Positions 28,390 to 37,052 of a DNA stretch of 64,000 nucleotides are shown here, piece by piece. The notes beneath the pieces are model-generated. The model had not been told where the DNA came from. It was given only the letters and a program-made list of their open reading frames with translations, and did no database searches. Source of the DNA: Sphaerochaeta globosa str. Buddy (lineage in GTDB: Bacteria; Spirochaetota; Spirochaetia; Sphaerochaetales; Sphaerochaetaceae); contig NC_015152.1 in NCBI RefSeq assembly GCF_000190435.1, forward strand, positions 1,556,458 through 1,620,457, read 5' to 3'. A program made the translations under genes and the position numbers. How positions within the stretch are numbered: the first letter of the stretch is position 1; each line of letters begins with the position of its first letter.

Positions 28390-28968
28390 ATGTTCAACTT
28401 TATGACTTGCGCCCACCCAGGTTGCCGCACATACATCTGTGAGGATGGACCGTTCTGCTTCCGTCACGCACCCGACAAGCAAGTGCTCCAGAAGCGCTGC
28501 ATCGAAACATTCCTCAATGAAGAGCCGATGGTCGACTTCTCCCTCACCGGCAGTGAATTTGAGGACCTTGTACTTCCCAAGAAAGAAATCACTGCTTCCA
28601 ATCTGGCTTGGTGTACATTTCGCAATATCGATTTTTCCCACTCCACCCTGATCAACACCTTTTTTGATTACTGCCTGTTTGAGCGATGCAAATTCAATAG
28701 TATTCTCAGTAGGTATTCGGTTTTTTCAGGAAGCAAAATGATCGACTGTGATTTTTCCGGTTCCATCATCATCCACACCAATTTCTGCGGAGTGGATACC
28801 TATCGATGCAATTTCAACGATTCGGATCTCTATTTCAGCACATTCAACTCCAGCTATCTCAGGGATACGACATTTGAGGATTGCAATTTGAAAAAAGCGG
28901 ATTTTGTCCACACCGATCAAAGAAGAGTATCCTTCCGCTATTCCAACTACGAGGAGGCCCGACATTGA
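28390..28968 (+). CDS. Pentapeptide-repeat protein with Cys-rich N-terminus
   Basis: A 192-residue protein. The N-terminus (MTCAHPGCRTYICEDGPFCF) looks like a small zinc-binding module with four cysteines and a following His. From about residue 75 it has repeating A(D/N)LXX-type pentapeptides in a degenerate form (FRNIDFSHSTLINTFFDYC, CNFNDSDLYFSTF, TFEDCNLKKADF), consistent with a right-handed quadrilateral beta-helix. Function is unknown; some relatives bind gyrase. It overlaps the TTG start of the next gene. Confidence 0.85.
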   Translation: MFNFMTCAHPGCRTYICEDGPFCFRHAPDKQVLQKRCIETFLNEEPMVDFSLTGSEFEDLVLPKKEITASNLAWCTFRNIDFSHSTLINTFFDYCLFERCKFNSILSRYSVFSGSKMIDCDFSGSIIIHTNFCGVDTYRCNFNDSDLYFSTFNSSYLRDTTFEDCNLKKADFVHTDQRRVSFRYSNYEEARH

Positions 28969-29573
28969 ACATTTATCAACACTTCTCGGTAGTGGGATTC
29001 TGCAATACCTACTTGGTTGCTTCAAAAACCCACAGCGAAGCTCTGCTTATTGATCCGGGACATGTAGATTTGGAACTGATCAATCTCATCGAATCGAACA
29101 ACTACCACCTCAAGCACGTGTTGCTCACCCATCGCCATATGTCCCACATTGAGGGACTGGGAACACTGCAGAAAATTTATGGAGTAACGGTGCATGGCTC
29201 TTCATTCAGTTCCTACGATTTTGAATACGAGTCCGTCGAGGATAAACAAGTGCTGAACTTGTGCAATTTACAGATTGAAGTCATTCATGTCCCCGGGCAC
29301 TCGTTGGACAGCATGGTGTATAAAATCGACCATGCCCTCTTTACCGGCGATACGCTGTTGTGTGGAAGAATCGGCTCAACTCCGGGTTACCGAGAACAAG
29401 CACTTTTAATCAACTCAATCAATCAAAGACTCATGAACTTTGATGAGAACACCCTCATTTTTCCCGGTCATGGCACGGCGACTAAAATCCGCATTGAGCG
29501 GATGTTCAATCACGACCTGTTGCAATTGGGAACGATCCAGACCGAACGCGAGCATTGGCGGGACGAGGAGTAG
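28965..29573 (+). CDS. MBL-fold metallo-hydrolase, glyoxalase II-like, altered metal motif
   Basis: A 202-residue metallo-beta-lactamase-fold protein. Its motif II reads THRHMSHIEG, so the HxHxDH signature has Ser where the second-metal Asp is normally found. The other motifs (VPGHSLDS, LFTGDTLL, FPGHG) are present. It could be a single-metal or altered-substrate hydrolase. A TTG at 28965, preceded by GGAGG at 7-nt spacing and overlapping the upstream stop, fits better than the ATG at 28881 inside the previous gene. Its 3' end overlaps the convergent rluD by 68 nt. Confidence 0.88.
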   Translation: MNIYQHFSVVGFCNTYLVASKTHSEALLIDPGHVDLELINLIESNNYHLKHVLLTHRHMSHIEGLGTLQKIYGVTVHGSSFSSYDFEYESVEDKQVLNLCNLQIEVIHVPGHSLDSMVYKIDHALFTGDTLLCGRIGSTPGYREQALLINSINQRLMNFDENTLIFPGHGTATKIRIERMFNHDLLQLGTIQTEREHWRDEE

Positions 29574-30507
29574 AGCAAAGAACCTTTCTGAAACGCTCAG
29601 GCATCGGGGCTACGCAACGGATTTGCTTACCGCTGGAAGGACTGAAAACCACAAGGACGAGTGCATGCAGCATCAGAGTAAGCCCTTCGGGTTTTCCATA
29701 CACCGGGTCACCGACCAAGGGATGGCCGATTGACTTGAAGTGGACTCTAATCTGATGCGTGCGCCCGGTAAACAAGGTAATACGAACCAAGGCAAAGTCT
29801 CGGTATTGCCTGAGCACCGTATAATCGGTACGGGCGTCCCTGCCCTCGGTATCGGAGCAGGTGGTAAACTTTTTCCGATCGTTGCTGTCACGCTTAAGAT
29901 TCGCCCGGATACTCCCCTCTGTTCCCTTGAAATTTCCTTTTGCAAGAGCGATATATACTTTGTGTGTAGTCCTATCCTTAAATTGTTGGCTAAGATTGCG
30001 GTGGCTTTGCCGATTGCGGGCAATGACCAAAACCCCACTCGTATCCTTATCCAGACGATGCACGATACCGGGCCGCAACGCCATATCAGGGCTCTCAACC
30101 TCAGTTTCCTCATCGTCCTCGAGAGAAGGGGAAAAGTCCTGGCCATAGCGGAACAGCAGAGCATTGACCAACGTATCCTCATAGTTTCCTGCAGCCGGAT
30201 GAACCACCATGCCTTGTTTTTTGTTGATGATCAGCAAGTCCTGATCCTCATACAGAACATCCAATGGAATGTCCTGGGCGATAATGCCTTCAAAAAAGTC
30301 CTCATAGTAAATGACTTTAATGCAATCACCAGCTTTGACGAGCTTACTTTTCTTCACTTCTTTTCCATTGAGAAACAAGTGTGTCTTCTCTTCAGACAGC
30401 TGTGAGCGTGAGACACTCTGTTGCTTGGTAGCGATGTAGATATCCAGGCGCATCGCCTCACTATCATTCTCTACCACCATTTCAAGTATTCGTTCTTTTG
30501 TCGGCAT
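29506..30507 (-). CDS. rluD: RluA-family 23S rRNA pseudouridine synthase, RluD-like
   Basis: A 333-residue protein with an N-terminal S4 RNA-binding domain (about 15-75), a catalytic domain with HRLDKDTSG (active Asp), and the downstream GRTHQIRVHFKSIGHPLVGDP motif. It isomerises uridines in 23S rRNA; the exact sites are inferred from the family. Its start overlaps the upstream gene's stop (TGATG). The C-terminal tail runs over the end of the convergent MBL gene. Confidence 0.92.
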   Translation of the reverse strand: MPTKERILEMVVENDSEAMRLDIYIATKQQSVSRSQLSEEKTHLFLNGKEVKKSKLVKAGDCIKVIYYEDFFEGIIAQDIPLDVLYEDQDLLIINKKQGMVVHPAAGNYEDTLVNALLFRYGQDFSPSLEDDEETEVESPDMALRPGIVHRLDKDTSGVLVIARNRQSHRNLSQQFKDRTTHKVYIALAKGNFKGTEGSIRANLKRDSNDRKKFTTCSDTEGRDARTDYTVLRQYRDFALVRITLFTGRTHQIRVHFKSIGHPLVGDPVYGKPEGLTLMLHALVLVVFSPSSGKQIRCVAPMPERFRKVLCSTPRPANARVRSGSFPIATGRD

Positions 30508-30839
30508 CAGGTATTTCCTACCTCACCGATAATAAAATCGGCTAAGCTGATTCCCAAAGACAGTGACGCTGCAAGGGAACCTTGCACCAACAGGGACTGC
30601 AAATCACTGTCTGGTGTTGTAATAAGGGAAGTCTGTTGCCCAAGCTTGTACAACAGCATTGCAACGGGCAACGTAATAACAAGAGAACCGAGAAATAGGG
30701 TTTCGGCCCTACGTAATTTATACGTCCAAAGAGGAAATTCCTCACTCTCATACGGAACATAGTCTTTCAGTGGTTCTGCACTAAGTGGTAATGAGACACA
30801 CAGGACAAGCAGGCAGAGTATCAGGGTGAAGGTTCGCAT
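30507..30839 (-). CDS. Small predicted membrane protein, unknown
   Basis: A 110-residue protein with an N-terminal signal peptide (hydrophobic LILCLLVLCVSLPLSA), a short polar segment, and two hydrophobic stretches (about 45-65 and 85-105). No known domain was recognised. GGGAGG precedes the ATG, and it overlaps both neighbours by one nucleotide, which supports it as a real operon gene between yggS and rluD. Confidence 0.75.
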   Translation of the reverse strand: MRTFTLILCLLVLCVSLPLSAEPLKDYVPYESEEFPLWTYKLRRAETLFLGSLVITLPVAMLLYKLGQQTSLITTPDSDLQSLLVQGSLAASLSLGISLADFIIGEVGNT

Positions 30840-31525
30840 CAGGCCTCCCTTTTCCCGAAAAGACGGCTTCCCACTCGTATCTGGGTGGACCCCTCGGCAA
30901 TAGCCAGGCGGAAATCAGAACTCATTCCCATGCTCAAGGTTGAGAAATCCAGATGGCTGAATCGTACTTTTGCACGCTCGGCCGTTTCCCTGAGCAGAGA
31001 AAAGGCCTCCCTAATCTCTTTTTCATTCCCATGCAAAGGACCGATGGTCATCAGACCCTTCACTCGTACGTTGGAAAAGGTTGAGAGTACATCCAAAGCT
31101 CGAAACAATTCTGTTTCATTCTCAAAACCACTTTTCGTCTCTTCCGGAGCCGTCCGTAATTCCAACAGGATGGAAACAGGTTTCTCGGCAAGTGCTTCAA
31201 GTTTTTGCGCTAGTTTGAGCGAGTCTACACTGTCTATCCCATCGAACAACTCAAGAGCCTTTTTGGCTTTGTTTGTTTGTAAGTGCCCGATCAGGTGTAC
31301 TTGCATGAGAGAAGGACGCAAAGAAGGAAATTTCTGCTCAACTTCTTGCACACGATTCTCTCCGAATACCAGCTGACCACAGCCATACAGTTCTTGTATT
31401 GCACTAAACGGATGGGTTTTGCTGACTGCCATCAGTTTGATATCTTCAGGTTTTCGTCCCGCCAAGGTTGCAGCCTGCCCTATTTCAGCAAGCAATTCTT
31501 CACGATTCCTTTGTAGATCAGTCAC
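30839..31525 (-). CDS. YggS-family PLP-binding protein
   Basis: A 228-residue PLPBP protein, involved in pyridoxal-phosphate homeostasis. It has the PLP-lysine segment IKLMAVSKTHP, FGENRVQEVEQKF, HLIGHLQTNKAK, and the C-terminal LSMGMSSDFRLAIAEGSTQIRVG. The likely start is GTG at 31525 with AGGAG about 10 nt upstream, overlapping the preceding stop; a TTG-initiated longer form from 31546 is less likely. Confidence 0.93.
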   Translation of the reverse strand: MTDLQRNREELLAEIGQAATLAGRKPEDIKLMAVSKTHPFSAIQELYGCGQLVFGENRVQEVEQKFPSLRPSLMQVHLIGHLQTNKAKKALELFDGIDSVDSLKLAQKLEALAEKPVSILLELRTAPEETKSGFENETELFRALDVLSTFSNVRVKGLMTIGPLHGNEKEIREAFSLLRETAERAKVRFSHLDFSTLSMGMSSDFRLAIAEGSTQIRVGSRLFGKREA

Positions 31526-32351
31526 GCTTTGTATGTCTCCTCGCAAACGATTGCGCTTTCTGCTTCAGCTCGTTGCGCAATACTTTTTGTTTTACTCTCC
31601 ACTCTTTTGCATTCAGTCTGAGTGTTTCAAACTGCAACCGTTTTTCTTCATTCGCACTGGTAATTGAAGGGAAAGCATCCAAAATTCTTTTGGATGAAGC
31701 ATTGAGCTTTGCTTTCAGCTCATCAAGTTCCTCATCCAACCGATTTTTCAAGAGCTCCAGATTCTTGTTGCCGGCAAAATTGGAGAGTAAAAGCAACCGC
31801 TCTTCAATCTCCCGGGCTTTCTTCTTGAATTCACCAAGCTGCGTTTGGAATGCCGCCATCCTGACAACAGAACTAGTAGTATCGATACTGATAACCAAAA
31901 TGATGGCACTAGAGAATGAATCAAGAAGTTGAATGTCCAAACGTTGCAGAGCTGTGGTGAGTAGAGGATGCAGCACATAGATGACCAACAAGCCCAACAA
32001 CCCAAAGAGCGTTGAATTAAGCAGGCAGACTCTGCCATGCAGATTGTACGGATAGGTGCTGTAGTCCCACAGTTTTGCATTGAAAAGTCGCTCCAGCAAG
32101 AAACTGGTAAGGTATTCCAGTATGCTGGCAAGCACAAACGTGAGCAAAAAGACAAGAAGCGGGTGTGCAGCCCAGTTTTGAAACAGCAACAGGATGCTTA
32201 TCGCTCCAAAACCATAGATGGGTAGATAGGGACCGTGTAAAAACCCACGGTTTACAAACCGTTTTTCAATGAGAGAACAGTATGCTACTTCTACTAGGTA
32301 TCCAACGATAGCGTAGCAAAAGAAATAACTGATGAGTAAATCCAATTGCAT
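31518..32351 (-). CDS. Predicted ABC-transporter type IV membrane protein (PF06541)
   Basis: About 277 residues. The N-terminal 150 residues have several transmembrane helices and the family signature (VNRGFLHGPYLPIYGFGAI, NLHGRVCLLNS) of the PF06541 'putative ABC-transporter type IV' family. The C-terminal part (about 165-277) is a charged coiled coil. Function is not established. The ATG at 32351 with GAGG at 6 nt is preferred. It is first in an operon with yggS, a small membrane protein and rluD. Confidence 0.82.
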   Translation of the reverse strand: MQLDLLISYFFCYAIVGYLVEVAYCSLIEKRFVNRGFLHGPYLPIYGFGAISILLLFQNWAAHPLLVFLLTFVLASILEYLTSFLLERLFNAKLWDYSTYPYNLHGRVCLLNSTLFGLLGLLVIYVLHPLLTTALQRLDIQLLDSFSSAIILVISIDTTSSVVRMAAFQTQLGEFKKKAREIEERLLLLSNFAGNKNLELLKNRLDEELDELKAKLNASSKRILDAFPSITSANEEKRLQFETLRLNAKEWRVKQKVLRNELKQKAQSFARRHTKRD

Positions 32352-32370
32352 AGCCAACCTCGCCTAGGTC

Positions 32371-32399
32371 ACTATACCCAATCTCAAACAGAGAGGCAA
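32371..32399 (-). promoter_or_regulatory. Predicted promoter of the 32351 operon
   Basis: TTGCCT, 17 nt, TATAGT on the minus strand, about 20 nt before the ATG, directly after the tRNA-Val terminator. Confidence 0.65.
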
Positions 32400-32403
32400 T
32401 AAC

Positions 32404-32428
32404 AAAAAAAACGTACCCGAAGGTACGT
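32404..32428 (-). terminator. Terminator after tRNA-Val
   Basis: ACGTACC TTCG GGTACGT on the minus strand, a 7-bp stem with a stable tetraloop, followed by a run of T. Confidence 0.92.
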
Positions 32429-32432
32429 TCTA

Positions 32433-32504
32433 TGACCGGAGAGGGATTTGAACCCCCGACCAGTTGCGTGTAAGGCAACCGCTCTCCCGCTGAGCTATCC
32501 GGCC
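32433..32504 (-). tRNA. tRNA-Val (anticodon TAC)
   Basis: Minus-strand cloverleaf: acceptor GGCCGGA / TCCGGTC, D-arm GCTC..GAGC, anticodon stem GTTGC / GCAAC with loop CTTACAC, and a T-arm with TTCAAAT. The anticodon is TAC. CCA is not encoded. Confidence 0.97.
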
Positions 32505-32514
32505 GACGAGAGTG

Positions 32515-32544
32515 AACGTATCATAAAGGTTGAATTGATGTCAA
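32515..32544 (-). promoter_or_regulatory. Predicted promoter of tRNA-Val
   Basis: TTGACA, 18 nt, TACGTT on the minus strand, overlapping the stop codon of the upstream GGDEF/EAL gene. Confidence 0.5.
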
Positions 32545-35500
32545 CCTCTTGCTAGCAAATGTCTGAAATCCGTTTGTGCAACCGGCTTCGAATAGAGAAA
32601 TCCTTGGATAAGATTGCAACCTAAATCTTTCAGACAGTCTCGCTGATCAGTAGTTTCCACACCTTCTGCAATGACGGGAAAGTCAAGATTCTTTCCCAAT
32701 GTGATAAGTGAAGCAATAATATGTCGACTTCGGATGCTGCCCTCCAAGGCTTGGATGAACGAGCGATCAATCTTTAATATGTCCAAGGGAAGCGAATACA
32801 GCATGTTCATGGAGGAATAACCGGTCCCGAAATCATCCATAAGAATGATAAACCCACATTCCTGCAACTCTTTCACCACCTGGCACATCTGGTCAGGATT
32901 ATCAATATAGGCCGACTCAGTCACTTCCAAGTGAATCAAATGATGATCCAGATGGTACTTTTCCACGGTATTTTTGATGCGTTGTACAATCTGTCGATTA
33001 CTCAAGTCTATACGTGATAGGTTGAGTGAAATCGGCACTACAGCCTCCCCATTTGTCAAACAGGAAGCGAGGAAAGCACAAATGGCATCCAAAAGGTAGA
33101 GATCGAGTGTGGTGATAAATCCATAGCGTTCAAAGACAGGAATGAATTGGATGGGAGCGATGATACCGCGCTTGGGATGCACCCAGCGAACCAATGCTTC
33201 TGCACTGATTATATGTTCCTTTTGTACATCATAAATCGGCTGAAGGTAGAACGTGAATTGGCCGGCTTCCAATGCTTGGTGCATTTCATTGAGGACATCC
33301 TGTTCATTGAACGTGTCCGACCGGAATGCAGGATTATAGAATGCATAACTTTTATGGTAGTTGTGTCTGGTTGACTTTGCTGCACTGTGAGCGCGATCAA
33401 GCAACTGGCTGACCGGCATGGACCGATCTTCAATCGCATAGAGACCGAAGACAACGGTGACGGTATACCCAATACTCTGAGAAATGGCATCCACTTCAAT
33501 CGCTTTGCCCAACTTGTCCAGATCACATACTTCTTTGGGCAGGCAGGCAGCAAAATGATCACTTTCCAAATGAGCATAGACTCCAGCATCCTTGATGAAA
33601 TTACGTAAGGATTTCGCGAACAGTTGCAGTACTTGGTTGCCGGTCTCAAATCCCAATAGTTCATTGATGATGCTGAATCGCTCGATATTCCAATATACCA
33701 TCACAAAGGCATTATTTCGTTGCTCATCCAGCAAAGCTCGGGTCTCCTCGTAAAAACGCTGTCGGGTATACAGACCGGTAAGCAAATTATGTCCGAGTGC
33801 ATAGTAGAGTTGGTTCAGGGTCTGTTCCTTCTCTTTCTGGTTATCCATTATTTCATTGATGTCGTCAAACAACAAACTGAACGGCTGTCCGCAGCCGACT
33901 ACTCCAACCTGCCTGACGGTGACCTTGCTCCAAAATACCGTTTGATTTTTGGTTATCAGACGCAGCCTTAGCGACCCGTAGTGGCCGCTCATGCACATCT
34001 GTTCAACATTGCGAAGCAACAAGCTGCTGTCCTCAGGATGGAACAGCAATAATGCGTTACCATGCAACAATTCCAACAATGTACCACGCTCAAAGTCCAA
34101 GAATTGTGCCAACGTCCCATTGATATATTGCACCTGCAGTGCATCAGATTTGAACTGGAACACTGCTATTCCCTGTAGTGCCTGATCAACATAATTTTGC
34201 ATACGCTGGTTCAAAGCTAAAAGATGGCGTTCCCTGCTTACATCCTGGACAGCAACAGTGACCACCTGCTCCTTTCCATAGACGGGACCAAAATGGCAAC
34301 TCAGATTGAAATATCGGTTCTGAACATCCTTAAAAACAAAGGAACCCGAACCCTGATTCTTCTGTACCATCCCTTGCAGGTATTGGAGAAATTGGGTTTG
34401 GTCTTGCTCATCCAGCCAAGCAAAAGGATTGTTCTTGAGTGTCGACTCATCCATCTCCAATTTTTGCTGAAGCTGTTTATTGCAGAAAATGAAAATTGGT
34501 TTTACATCAAAACTGAAAACCAACAGAGGAATGCTCATTTCACTCAGAATTGAGGGCATCAGGTTTTTTCTACACGCAAAACCATACTCCGCAAACTCAA
34601 TAATCTGTCCGCCAAGCCGTATAACCTTCCCTGTTTCGTCCGTTGAATAGGTACAGGTGAGCAGACAGGAAACGTATGTATCGGAATCTGCTCGTTTTTT
34701 CAAGCGGACGATGAACGGATTGGAGTCACCTTGAACAAACTTCGCTCTCAAGGCATCGCGCAAATAAAGGGTATCCTTTTCATGCATGCACGAAACAAAT
34801 TCCCCTTGCTTCAGGAATGCGGAAAATTGGTAATGTTTTGGTTGGTTTCCTTCTACACGCATTACCGTCAGAAGATCGAGCTGAACGTCATAATCCCAGC
34901 TCTCCCCACCATAGTGCAGGCTGGCAAAATAGGTACTTAGATTGTTTTTCTCTGGTTTCAAGCCCTGGAATGCCAAGGAAGAAATTACCTCTGCTTGTTT
35001 GATTTGGTTGACAAGGACGGTCAATTTAGCAGGTCGATCATGAAACATTACCAATTTTTCTTTGTGCAGAACGGAAGTGCCATCGTCCGTATTGGATACC
35101 CAGAGTTGATACGAGTCATAGTTCAACGCATGAGTCTTGCAACTTGGACATACGTCTTGCCTGCCATACAGAACCTCAAAGCAACTCTTGCCGAGGTACC
35201 CACCCAAAGGGGCATAGCGATACCTTCCAGCTTTATTAAGGAACAGCATTTCACACGTTGCTGCATCGCTGAGTGCGATGGTATCCGGCAAATTGTCCAA
35301 TATCCATTCATGGTTGGTCCAGGAATACGTTTTAGCAGCATCCATGGAAGGATCGTACAGTACACACTGATTTTTCCCCAGTTCCTTTGCACGGTACAGA
35401 GCAAGGTCCGCATTCTGATACAACTGTTCGAAGCTAAGAAATTCACCTTCCTTCATGCACAATCCAACCGAACATGTGCAAGGAATTTCCAAGGTTGGTT

Positions 35501-36983
35501 TTTTACAAAAGGAGGCACCCAAGGAAAAAGCTAGAGACTGCGTCTGGCAATCAGGTACGTAGGCAACAAATTCATCGCCACCAAGCCGCCCAATGATAGT
35601 CTCACCAGGAAAATGTGCCTGCAATTCTTCAGCAATCTGTTTGAGCACCCAGTCACCACGTTCATGTCCATAGGTGTCATTGATCTGTTTGAAAGAGTCT
35701 ATATCAATGAGATAGAACCCACCCAGGCTCTCCTGATTCTTCAGTATGTCCTGAATCATCTCTTCAAGAGAAATTCGATTGAACAGGCCAGTCAGTGAAT
35801 CGCGCTGTGAGCGCTCAATAAGCAATTGTTGGCGTATTTTATCTGCATCGATGTCCTGGATGGCAATGTATCCGATGGTCTGGGATGTTGAAGTGGAAAT
35901 GCTCAGGTTGAATCTCACCCAAGGATAGCCTTTTTCTCTATAAAAAGGGTGTTGCATGCGAGCCTCGATGGAGAGCTCCTTGCGTCCTGAGGTAAAAAAG
36001 GCCTGCAACTTTTGCGAATCCGCAATATCACAAAACAAGTGAAAATAGGAAGGTTCAACGCTGGTTTTCAGTACCTGTTCAAACACCTCATATAGGTTTG
36101 TTTGACCTTTCATGATTTTCCTGGTTGCACTGTCAGCCAACACAGGTCTACCAGTTTCCAGATTGAATGCAGCAAAAAAAGCCTTGTTCTTGCCAAGCAC
36201 TTGCAGTCGGGTTTCTATTTCATCATGGACATCCTGAAAAACACCGATGGCACTGCCTCTGTGTCCCTCGTTGTCTTTCAAAAATGAGTAACTGTAACGC
36301 AAATATCGATACATTCCATCCTTGTCCTTGATTTTAACGATTGAGTCGGGGGCACTGCCTTGATTCAAATCCTCAAAATCCTGTTTGAGTGTCTCTTCAA
36401 AGGAAGGATGGATGTACCCTTGCTTCAGCAGATAGGCAACTGGATTGGGTGTGTTGATTGGCTGATGTCCACCAAGGATGGTTCGCGATAAGGTTGTCAC
36501 CCGTTCCTGGGCGATGTGATACTCCCACATTTCCAGGGTTGAATGCGAGAAGGCAAACTGCAGTCGAGTATTCTGTTGTTCCAATAAAACACTGCTTTGA
36601 TGCGCTTCAGAGGTATCACTTGCTACAAAGTAATAGACCGGAAATTGTCCGTGGAAGCGGGCGAAACGACCGAGCAGACGTATCCAGTGCTCTTCTTCCG
36701 TATTGATGCGAAATTCAACATCGATTTCTCGATGACTTTTCTTAATTCTTGAAAAAAGGGAACTGATTCTCTTTCTATCCTGTGGATGCACAGCATTGAG
36801 CAGATGCAAATCGGTATAGGTATGAAACTCAGCGCTCGTGTAGCCCAATAACTTTGCTAATCCCCGGCTTAGGTAGGTAGCCCGAATGGTATCCCCAAGT
36901 TCGTAGACGCCTACCCCGCCGGGCAAATTGTTGATTGAGAGGAAAGCTCCCGCCTCATTGACTTTCCTCTGCACTTCTTTCAT
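32541..36983 (-). CDS. Multi-PAS GGDEF/EAL cyclic di-GMP enzyme
   Basis: A 1480-residue protein without clear transmembrane helices. It has N-terminal PAS domains (about 10-260), a first GGDEF domain (SLTGLFNR, motif RLGGDEF near residue 467), and further PAS domains including a Cys-bearing one near residue 610 (CFEVLYGRQDVCPSCKTHA). A second GGDEF-like domain has a degraded signature (ESDHF near 1139) and is followed by an EAL domain with EALVRW near 1261 and DDFGTGYSS. It therefore could both make and break cyclic di-GMP. The start ATG has AGAGG close upstream. Confidence 0.93.
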   Translation of the reverse strand: MKEVQRKVNEAGAFLSINNLPGGVGVYELGDTIRATYLSRGLAKLLGYTSAEFHTYTDLHLLNAVHPQDRKRISSLFSRIKKSHREIDVEFRINTEEEHWIRLLGRFARFHGQFPVYYFVASDTSEAHQSSVLLEQQNTRLQFAFSHSTLEMWEYHIAQERVTTLSRTILGGHQPINTPNPVAYLLKQGYIHPSFEETLKQDFEDLNQGSAPDSIVKIKDKDGMYRYLRYSYSFLKDNEGHRGSAIGVFQDVHDEIETRLQVLGKNKAFFAAFNLETGRPVLADSATRKIMKGQTNLYEVFEQVLKTSVEPSYFHLFCDIADSQKLQAFFTSGRKELSIEARMQHPFYREKGYPWVRFNLSISTSTSQTIGYIAIQDIDADKIRQQLLIERSQRDSLTGLFNRISLEEMIQDILKNQESLGGFYLIDIDSFKQINDTYGHERGDWVLKQIAEELQAHFPGETIIGRLGGDEFVAYVPDCQTQSLAFSLGASFCKKPTLEIPCTCSVGLCMKEGEFLSFEQLYQNADLALYRAKELGKNQCVLYDPSMDAAKTYSWTNHEWILDNLPDTIALSDAATCEMLFLNKAGRYRYAPLGGYLGKSCFEVLYGRQDVCPSCKTHALNYDSYQLWVSNTDDGTSVLHKEKLVMFHDRPAKLTVLVNQIKQAEVISSLAFQGLKPEKNNLSTYFASLHYGGESWDYDVQLDLLTVMRVEGNQPKHYQFSAFLKQGEFVSCMHEKDTLYLRDALRAKFVQGDSNPFIVRLKKRADSDTYVSCLLTCTYSTDETGKVIRLGGQIIEFAEYGFACRKNLMPSILSEMSIPLLVFSFDVKPIFIFCNKQLQQKLEMDESTLKNNPFAWLDEQDQTQFLQYLQGMVQKNQGSGSFVFKDVQNRYFNLSCHFGPVYGKEQVVTVAVQDVSRERHLLALNQRMQNYVDQALQGIAVFQFKSDALQVQYINGTLAQFLDFERGTLLELLHGNALLLFHPEDSSLLLRNVEQMCMSGHYGSLRLRLITKNQTVFWSKVTVRQVGVVGCGQPFSLLFDDINEIMDNQKEKEQTLNQLYYALGHNLLTGLYTRQRFYEETRALLDEQRNNAFVMVYWNIERFSIINELLGFETGNQVLQLFAKSLRNFIKDAGVYAHLESDHFAACLPKEVCDLDKLGKAIEVDAISQSIGYTVTVVFGLYAIEDRSMPVSQLLDRAHSAAKSTRHNYHKSYAFYNPAFRSDTFNEQDVLNEMHQALEAGQFTFYLQPIYDVQKEHIISAEALVRWVHPKRGIIAPIQFIPVFERYGFITTLDLYLLDAICAFLASCLTNGEAVVPISLNLSRIDLSNRQIVQRIKNTVEKYHLDHHLIHLEVTESAYIDNPDQMCQVVKELQECGFIILMDDFGTGYSSMNMLYSLPLDILKIDRSFIQALEGSIRSRHIIASLITLGKNLDFPVIAEGVETTDQRDCLKDLGCNLIQGFLYSKPVAQTDFRHLLARG

Positions 36984-37016
36984 GCCTCTTACACCTCAAC
37001 AGGATAAAATTGACCA

Positions 37017-37022
37017 ATTATA
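37017..37022 (-). promoter_or_regulatory. Possible -10 box of the GGDEF/EAL gene
   Basis: A consensus TATAAT on the minus strand, about 33 nt before the start codon. No good -35 box lies at the right distance. Confidence 0.35.
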
Positions 37023-37052
37023 GCACAATTAGTGTAAGAAGTAGCAGTATTC

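Noticed and set aside
37023-37052. TAAGAA/TTCTTA repeat followed by T on the plus strand as a terminator
   Set aside because: No plus-strand gene ends there, and the A+T-only stem is weak.
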